Part shown: in pieces, positions 52,168 to 61,100 of the stretch | Numbering within the stretch: position 1 is the stretch's first letter | Layout: each line of letters starts with the position of its first letter | Source of the DNA: Flavobacterium sp. NRK1 | GTDB lineage: Bacteria > Bacteroidota > Bacteroidia > Flavobacteriales > Flavobacteriaceae | Direction of reading: 5' to 3' | Assembly (NCBI RefSeq): GCF_024054175.1 | Contig: NZ_JAMXLA010000001.1 | Span: 1,468,250 to 1,532,249, forward strand | Length of the DNA: 64,000 nucleotides | The notes under the pieces: model-generated | What the model was told of the DNA's origin: nothing | The model's database searches: none | Seen by the model: the letters and a program-made list of their open reading frames with translations, nothing else | Translations under genes and position numbers: made by a program

Positions 52168-55100
52168 ATGCACTATCAAACTTTAAAAAAGCTTAGGATT
52201 TTTATCCTACTGGGGGTATTATTGTCTTGTTTAATAGCAGGTGCACAAACTCCGGTACCACCGGCATTTTCACCAAGACTTGCAGGAGGGAACATTAAAG
52301 TGAAGGGAGATGTTATTTTTGTAGGTAACAATATTCTAAACAGAGCACCTTCCAATAATACTTCTCAGGCTAATGTTCCGCTAAATGATAGTTCTGACAA
52401 CAACGGTCAGAATATGGAATATATTGACATTGATGGAGATCCTTCAACTTTTAGTTCCAGTAGTGCTGATTTGTCTTTGGCATCTAGCTGTGACAAAGTA
52501 GTATATGCCGGATTATATTGGGCCTCAACATATCCTTATGAAAGAAGTACAAATGGAGGTCAGCAATGGACTCCGTCTGATGCTACCCGTTATAGTGATT
52601 TTAATCAGGTAAAGTTTAAAGTTCCGGGAGGGTCTTATGTTACTCTTATTGCAGATAATAATACTGATTTGCCAGGAGAGGATGACTCCATAATTTTTGA
52701 TGGTAAAAGCACAGGTGCACTAAACCAGTCATATAAAGATGCACCAATAGTTTGTTATAAAAATGTAACATCTTTAGTACAGGCACTGGCAAATGCGAAT
52801 GGTACTTATACCCTGGCTAATTTAAGGGCGGCTAAAGGCCAGAGGGACGGCTCAAGTTCTGCAGGTTGGGTAATGGTTGTAATTTATGAAAATCCTACTT
52901 TGCCGGGTAAATTTATATCTACTTTTGATGGTTACCAGGGTGTTAGTAATAGCAATACAGCTAATATAAATATTAGCGGATTTGTTACATTGCCAAGTCC
53001 GTTTCCTGTTAAAGCACGGCTAGGAGTAGGTGCCCTTGAAGGTGATAAAGGACTTACAAATGATAAACTTCAGATAAAAGGGAGTCTAGTTAGCACTTTT
53101 ACAGATATAGGTAATACTTTAAACCCAACTAATAACTTTTTTAATTCAACAATAACCAATAACAATGCGCAGGTTCCGGGTAGAAATCCATACGGAACAA
53201 ACACATTAGGACTTGATTTAGATATGCTTGACATACCTAATGCAAATAATAGTGTGATAAAGAACAATGAAACAGCTGCCACATTAAAACTAACAACATC
53301 GGGAGACGGGTATGGAGCATTTGTTGTAACTTTTGCTGTAGACATTATTGAACCGGATATTAAACTTGTTAAAACTGTTGAAAATACAAATGGAGATAAT
53401 ATTGCTGGGCAGAATGTAACTTTAAGTGATGTTCTTGATTATGTAATTACTTTTGATAATGAAGGTAATGATGATGCCAAAAGTTTAGTAATAAAAGATG
53501 TTCTTCCTATAAATACTTCTTTTGTATCTGTAGATATGAGTGATGTTCCGGGAGGTTCATATACTGATGACGGAGCAGGTACAATTTATTTTACAATACC
53601 TGATAATCTGGTTAAAAAAGGAAATGAATCTGTACCCCACAGTATAAGGCTTAGGGTGAAAGTAGCCGAAAGTTGCAATGATCTTACAGATGCTTGTTCT
53701 AATCTTATCCAAAATACTGCTTATGCAACGTATCATGGTGTTTTAAATACTACAACTATAAGTGATGACCCAAGTGTAGCGGGATTAAGTACTTGCGGAA
53801 GCCCTATAGAGGGGCCAGCAAATTTTTTGGTTGATGTAAGTGCCTGTACTTATAGCAGGGAAGAAGTATTATGTAATGGTACATTAACGCTTACTGCTGG
53901 AGATGGTTATGGAACTTATGAATGGTTTCTTCAGGATCCGGGTGGAGATTTGCCTATGGGTAACACACAATCTATTACAGTTGTCGCCCCGGGAGTATAT
54001 TACTATAATGCCACGCCTATTGCACCATGTATAGTGCCTATGATGGAAGAAATAACAGTAACCAATTTTGCCGGTGCAAATATTGCCAACCCTGTTATTC
54101 CATTCGCCAATGAAACTGTAACATGTTCCAACAATGGTATAAAGCTTCCTAAAATATTTTTATGCGGTATTAACGATAGCAGAGTAATAACAACGGGAAT
54201 AAGTAGTGGTACCGTTAAGTGGCAAAAATTAAATACGGCTACATGTACTACTGTTGTTCCTGATAGTTGTCCTCATAATGGTTGTCCTGCTACGAGTTGG
54301 ACACAGGTAGCAACCGGATCTAACTTTACAGCTACTGATGCAGGGGAATATCGTATTTATTTTGACCCTGATGGTACAGGATCATGTCCGCTTTATTTCT
54401 ATTTTAATGTTTATAAAAACAACCTTGACCCTCAGGTTCAGGTTGAAAATATCGTATGTAATACACCCGGACAAATCAGGGTCATAAATGTTCCCAATAC
54501 ATACGAGATAAAGCTTATAAAACAAAGTACCAATACTGTTATAACAGATTATCCAAATGTTAATCCTGTATTCCCTATTGTATCACCAGGTGCATATACA
54601 GTTGAAATAAAGCAAACGGGTGTGCCAAACGGATGTACTTTTACTATAAAAGATATAACCGTTTTAGAAAAAACACTTACAACTAATATAATACCTACCG
54701 ATAAAACCTGTAATATTCCTGGTAGTATCAGGATTCAGGCTCTTAATGTTAGTCCTCAATACTACTTTTCTATTAGTGGCCCAGTAAATATTACTCACGG
54801 TCCTGAAACTGATAATAATCATCTTTTCTCAGGTCTTAATGCAGGGACTTATACTGTTAATGTTACAACAGAGGATGGATGTACTTCTACAAATACTGTT
54901 ACCATAAATGATTATAGTAATTTAGCACTTAATGCTACAGTTACACAACATGTTTCCTGTGATCCGGGCATTATAACAGTTACTGAGTCGGGAGGTTTAG
55001 GACCATATAGTTATGCTATATATAGTATTGATGGTACATTAAAAAATCCTACAGCTGCAGATTACATAACTGAAAACACTTTTTCTATAGATCTTGCAGA

Positions 55101-58100
55101 TATTGGAACTTATGTATTTATAGTTACTGATGCGAATAACTGTACTGCACTTTCTAATCCTGTCACAATAAATAATTTACCTGGTATAACCTATACAAAG
55201 GCTTCGCAAGATGCTATTTGTAACGGAGCATCTAATGGTAGCATAACAGTTGCAGTTACTTCTAATCCTAATGGTTATGGAGTAACTTTTGAATTACTGG
55301 ATTCTTCAGCAAATGTAATTGCAACTAATGCATCTGGTATTTTTACGGGTCTTGCAGTTGGCGATTATACAGTTAATATTCTTCAGGCAAGTACAACTAA
55401 TACCTGTAGTTTTTCTGAGACATTTACTATTTCCGAACCTGATGCTTTAACAGGAACAGCAAGTATTACCCAGCAATATACATGCGCAAATGGTGGTGCA
55501 ACTATTGTTGTGGATACTGCTTCGGTAACAGGAGGTACAGGTGCTTATACATATAGTATAGACGGTACTACTTTTGGCACTGCTACTACATTTACAGGTC
55601 TTACAAACGGTACTTATACTGTAACTATAAAAGATGGTAATGGCTGTACCTTACAAACAGCTCCAATGACTGTAAATCCGTTAACGCCGGTTACAAATAT
55701 TACCTTTGCTGCAACGGCGGTAACCTGCCCAACACAAACATCAGATGTTACATTAACCGTAACAGGCGGAGTAGGCCCGTTTAATTATGAAATTACGGCA
55801 CCTTCAGCTGTTAACAATGGTACTAACGCTGTATTTGCGGGGCTGGCACCTAACACTTATACTTTTAAAGTAACAGATGCCAATGGCTGTACATTTACTA
55901 AAAATTACACTATAAATGGTATTACACCAATAAGCGTAACAGGCCAGAATATTAGTAATGTATCATGTTTTAATGCTGCCGATGGAGAGCTTACATATAC
56001 AGTAAGTGGTTTTGGTACAAACTACAACTATACTGTAGTAAGTACAGGTACGGCAGTTGCTCCTGCAACAGGAGTGACATCGGGCACTATTAATTTAACA
56101 AACCTTGCTGCAGGCAGCTATACAATTACAGTAACAGATCCTGCTACAAATTGTAATGCTACAGCAGTAGTTACAATACAAAATCCAACGGCGGTGCTTG
56201 CAATAACTAAAACTGTAGTGCAGCCTACCTGTACTGCAGCAGGAAGTGTTACAATTTCGGCAACAGGAGGATGGGGTAGTAATAGCTACCAATTAACAGG
56301 GGCGGCTACTGTTGGTCCTCAGTCATCTTCTGTTTTCAGCGGATTGGCAGCAGGCAGTTATACCATTACAGTGACAGACGCTAATGGCTGTGCGGTAACA
56401 GATAACTTTACATTAAACGCAGCAGTAGAACCGATACTTACTGTAACGGCTGCTGATGTTTGTCTTCCAGGAACATCAATAACTGTAGCTGTAAACGCAG
56501 GCACAGGATTGGCTCCGTTCCAATATAGCCTTAATGGAGGAGCTTACGCCAATGGTACTGTTGCCAGCGGTACTACTTATACAAATCTGGTAGCAGGAAC
56601 CTATACTATTACGGTTAGAGATGCTAATGGTTGTACCAATGCAACAACTATAACCAGAACGATTAACCCTCAGCTTACGGCATCAACCTTGTTAATTAAA
56701 GGAATTACATGTAATTCGGTTCCTCCAGCGATTGATGCTGCACAAATTGCGGTAAATATAAATGGCGGAGGTGCATCTTACCAATATGAAGTTTCAACTG
56801 ATGCGGGTGTTACTTATGCTGCACCTGTAAGTGTAACAGGATCATTTACATATACTACCACTGTTTCAGGAACATACCAGTTCCGCATTACTGATGCAGC
56901 CGGCTGTACAGTAACGACTGCTCCAAGAACGATAGCACCCAAAGTAGATCCTGAATTTACTTTCGGTACAACTACTGATGTTTTATGTAATGGTTCTAGT
57001 ACAGGTGCTCTTACAATAAATATTGACAATACTAAAGGACTTGCGCCTTATACTATTGCAATTACAAATATTAATACTTCTACAGCTTATGGTACACAAA
57101 CCACAGGGCTTCCGGCTGGTATTTATGAAGTGGTTTTGACAGATGCTAATGGTTGTACGTTTACCAATACTGAGGAAATTGAAGAGAATGATCCGGTTAC
57201 ATTTACAACACATGAAACAAACATTCAGTGTATTGACGATCCTCTTAACCCCGGAACCAATATCTCTGCGGGAGAAATACTAGTGCAGGCTGTTACAGGA
57301 GGTCAGGGACCTTACACATACCACTTGACCAATAATTTCGGGTATTCGGCATCTTTTGGTCCTTCTGCTTCAACAACTCATCCGTTTGTTATCTTAAACT
57401 ATGGTATATATCAGGTTGTAGTAACTGATGCTAACGGTTGTACAGCCATTAAGCCTAATATTATTATGGCTTCCCCTCCTAATGAGCTTGATATAGATGT
57501 AACTACTATTGTTCCGGCAACATGTGCCGATGGAGGATCTGCAATTGTTGAGGTTGGTGCCATTATTACAGGTACAAACTATGAGTTTGCTATACTTGAA
57601 ACCAATACACCACCTTATTCAAGTAATTATGTGGGACCAAGTGACCCTGCGTTTCCCAGGGTTGCAAGATTTGACAATCTTGTTCCAGGTCTAACCTATA
57701 CTTTTGTTGTTTATGACAAAGACACACATTGTTACTATTTCGACTCAGCTCAAATCGATCCTGCTTATTCTGATCTTGTTGTGGATCCTGTGGTTGTTAC
57801 TGATATAACATGTCAGGGTTCAAATGACGGAAACGTTAATTTTAACTTTACTGTAACTTCAGGCACTAACAATGTATCATATCAGGTATACGAATTTCAA
57901 TCTAACGAAATAGTGACAACTCCTGGAGCTTCGGGAACAGTAACTGTTTCAGGGGGTACTGGGTCAGGTAATGCAACTGGTCTGGCTCCGGGTATTTATT
58001 ATATAGAGTTTGAGCAATTAGATGGTAATGCTGGTTGTAAAGTAGCATCTGAGCAATTTACAATTACTGAATCACCTGTTCTTTTAACCGTTACAGCTAA

Positions 58101-61100
58101 TGCTACCGAAAAGGATAATGATTGTACTACCGATGCGGGTCAGGTTGTAATTACTGGTCAGGGAGGTAATACACCATACTCTTATCAATTAGTGCCTGCA
58201 GGAGATCCACAACCTACTACATGGGTATCGGGTAATACATTTAATAAAGAATCAGGTACTTATGACGCATATATTAAAGATGATAACAACTGTATAAAAA
58301 CAGTTACTGTAACTATAGACCTTGATGAAAGTCCGGAAGTTACAGCAGTGATAACTCCTAATACACAATGTACTGCTACAGAGGGTAGCTTTAGTATTGA
58401 TGTTACCAGAACTAAAGGTGATGCAGGAGGTTATACTTATAGCTTAAACGGAGGTGCTTTTGAGGCAGAGTCGGATAGCTTCACTTATACAGGTCTTACT
58501 TCAGGAAGCTATTCTGTAACAATAAAAGATGGTAACGGTTGTATATATACAATTCCGGTTACCGAGGATGTTATTATTTATGCCCCATTAACTGTTACGG
58601 CTCAGTCAGCAGTTCAGCCAACATGCGCAGATGACGACGGACAAATAACCGTTACAGGTTTTGGCGGGTCGGGCAATTATGAATATGAACTTGAATTTGC
58701 AGCAGGCGGAACGGCAGCTGTACAACAATCATCAAATGTATTTACAGGATTGGCTGCTGATGACTATAAAGTTATAATTCATGATATAACATCAACCTGT
58801 ACTGAAGAAGCATTAGTTTCTTTGGATGCAGCGATACTAGTCGATTTTACAACGGCTAAAACAGATGTAAGCTGTAATGGAGGTAATGATGGTACTATAA
58901 CTATTACTCTTGATGCTTCAAACACAGATACTCCTTATAGTTATACTATCGACGGACTTCTTAGTGCGCCTATAGTTCAAAGCAGTCCTTTATTTACAGG
59001 TCTTGCAGCAGATACTTATACTATTACAGTAACGTCGGGTAAAAATTGTACGGGTACAGATACAGTAACTATCAATCAGCCTCTAGCGTTGGCTGTATCG
59101 GCTGTTGCAACACCTTTTGCATGTGCAACAGATAATACGGTACAAACATCTGAAATAACAATTACAGCTACAAATGGTACGTCGCCATATACTTATAGTA
59201 TAAATGGTACTAATTATTTTACTACAAATATCTTTAATGTTCCTGATACGGGAAGTGTACAAAACATTACAGTTTATGTAAAAGATGCCAATAACTGTAC
59301 AGAAAATTTCCCACTTACTATTGATCAGCTTCCTGTTATGTCAGCAGCAACGGCTACTCAGGTAACGGAAATTACATGTACAAATGATGAAACAGTAACT
59401 GTTGAGGTTACAGGAGGGTCAGGTAATTATCAGTTTGAACTACTACCTTCAGGCCCTGTATTTACGCCGGGTGTTGGTGTTAGTACTGCTAACTTTGATT
59501 TAACCACTCCGGACGATTACACCTTTAAAGTCACCGATTTAGGTACCCAATGTACTATTACTACTGCAACTTATACGGTGAGTCCTTTTGATACTATAGA
59601 TGCTGTAGCTACAGCAGCTACACAGGTTACCTGTTTTGGAGGAACTGACGGAACAATTACAATAAACGTTTCTGGATATACAGGAGCTTATAACTATGAG
59701 GTAAGAAATACTTTGGGAGTTGTGGCCAGTGGTACAGGAAATACCGGTACAAATCCTTTCACAATATCAAATGTACCGGCGGGAAGCCTTTTTGTAAGGG
59801 TAATAGGCACAGATACACCTTTTTGTTCTGCCGATACGGCAGCTATAACCGTTGCTTCACCGGCAGATGCCCTCGTGCTTAGTGCTAATCAAACAGCAAA
59901 CGTAACATGTACCAATAACCTTGGAGAAATTTTGGCTCAAGCCTCAGGTGGCTGGGGTACTTATGAATATGAATTAATAAATACTACTACAACAACCACT
60001 ATTCAGGCTTATGATGCGAATAATTTCTTTACAGATTTGGCAGCAGGAAATTATACGGTTAATGTAAGGGATGCAGGTGGCTGTATAGTAACACGAACCC
60101 TTACACTTACACAACCTAACCCTGTTACAGCCAGTATAAATGCATCGGTAACTTCTGTTATGTGTTATGGCGATAAAACGGCATCGGTTCAGGTAACAGG
60201 GGTATCTGGCGGTAGTGGTTCATACCAATACATATTGAATACATACGATGCAACAGGTACTACTATTACAATGAGTACAGGTGCACAGGCCAGCCCAATA
60301 TTTGCTGGACTTGGAGAAGGAATTTATACTATTACAGTATCAGATGGATGGTCATGTGGTTCAGAATTTGGCCCGGTAACTATTACACAACCTGATCCGT
60401 TAGTAGGATCACTATCTTTAACAGATGGTCTTACCTGTACTACTCTTGCAGAACTTACTATTTCTGCAACAGGAGGTACTCCTCCATATGAATATAGTAC
60501 TGATAACATTACTTATGATGGTACTATAACAGTATTTCCTAATTTAGATTTTGGTACATACCAGTACTATGTAAGAGACAGCAAAGGTTGTACCGCAGTA
60601 ATGACAAATGAGGTTACTATACCGGAAGTACCCGCATTAAACCCTAATTTAAATCTTGCAGGGGCAAAAATTAATTGTTATGGAGCTGCTACAGCTGTAA
60701 TAGTAGCTGATGCTACAGGAGGTTTAGGGAATTATCAATACGAGTTATTAGATAGTACATCTACTCTTATAGCAGGACCACAAGCTAACGGAACTTTTTC
60801 AGGATTATCAGCAGGTGATTATTATGTAAGGGTGATAAGTGATGATTGTAATACAACATCAAGTATAATATCTATTACAAACCCTCCGGAGTTCATTATA
60901 GATTCTCAGGTTACAGACATTCAATGTTATGGAGAGTCTAACGGTAGCATTAAAATATTAACGACAGGGGGAACCGGAACAGTACAATACGCAATTTCGC
61001 CGAACCTTGATCAGTTTGATTCTAATAATATATTTACAGATCTTACGGCAGGTTTTTATGACATTATAGTTCAGGATCAGAATGGATGTTTTACATATTT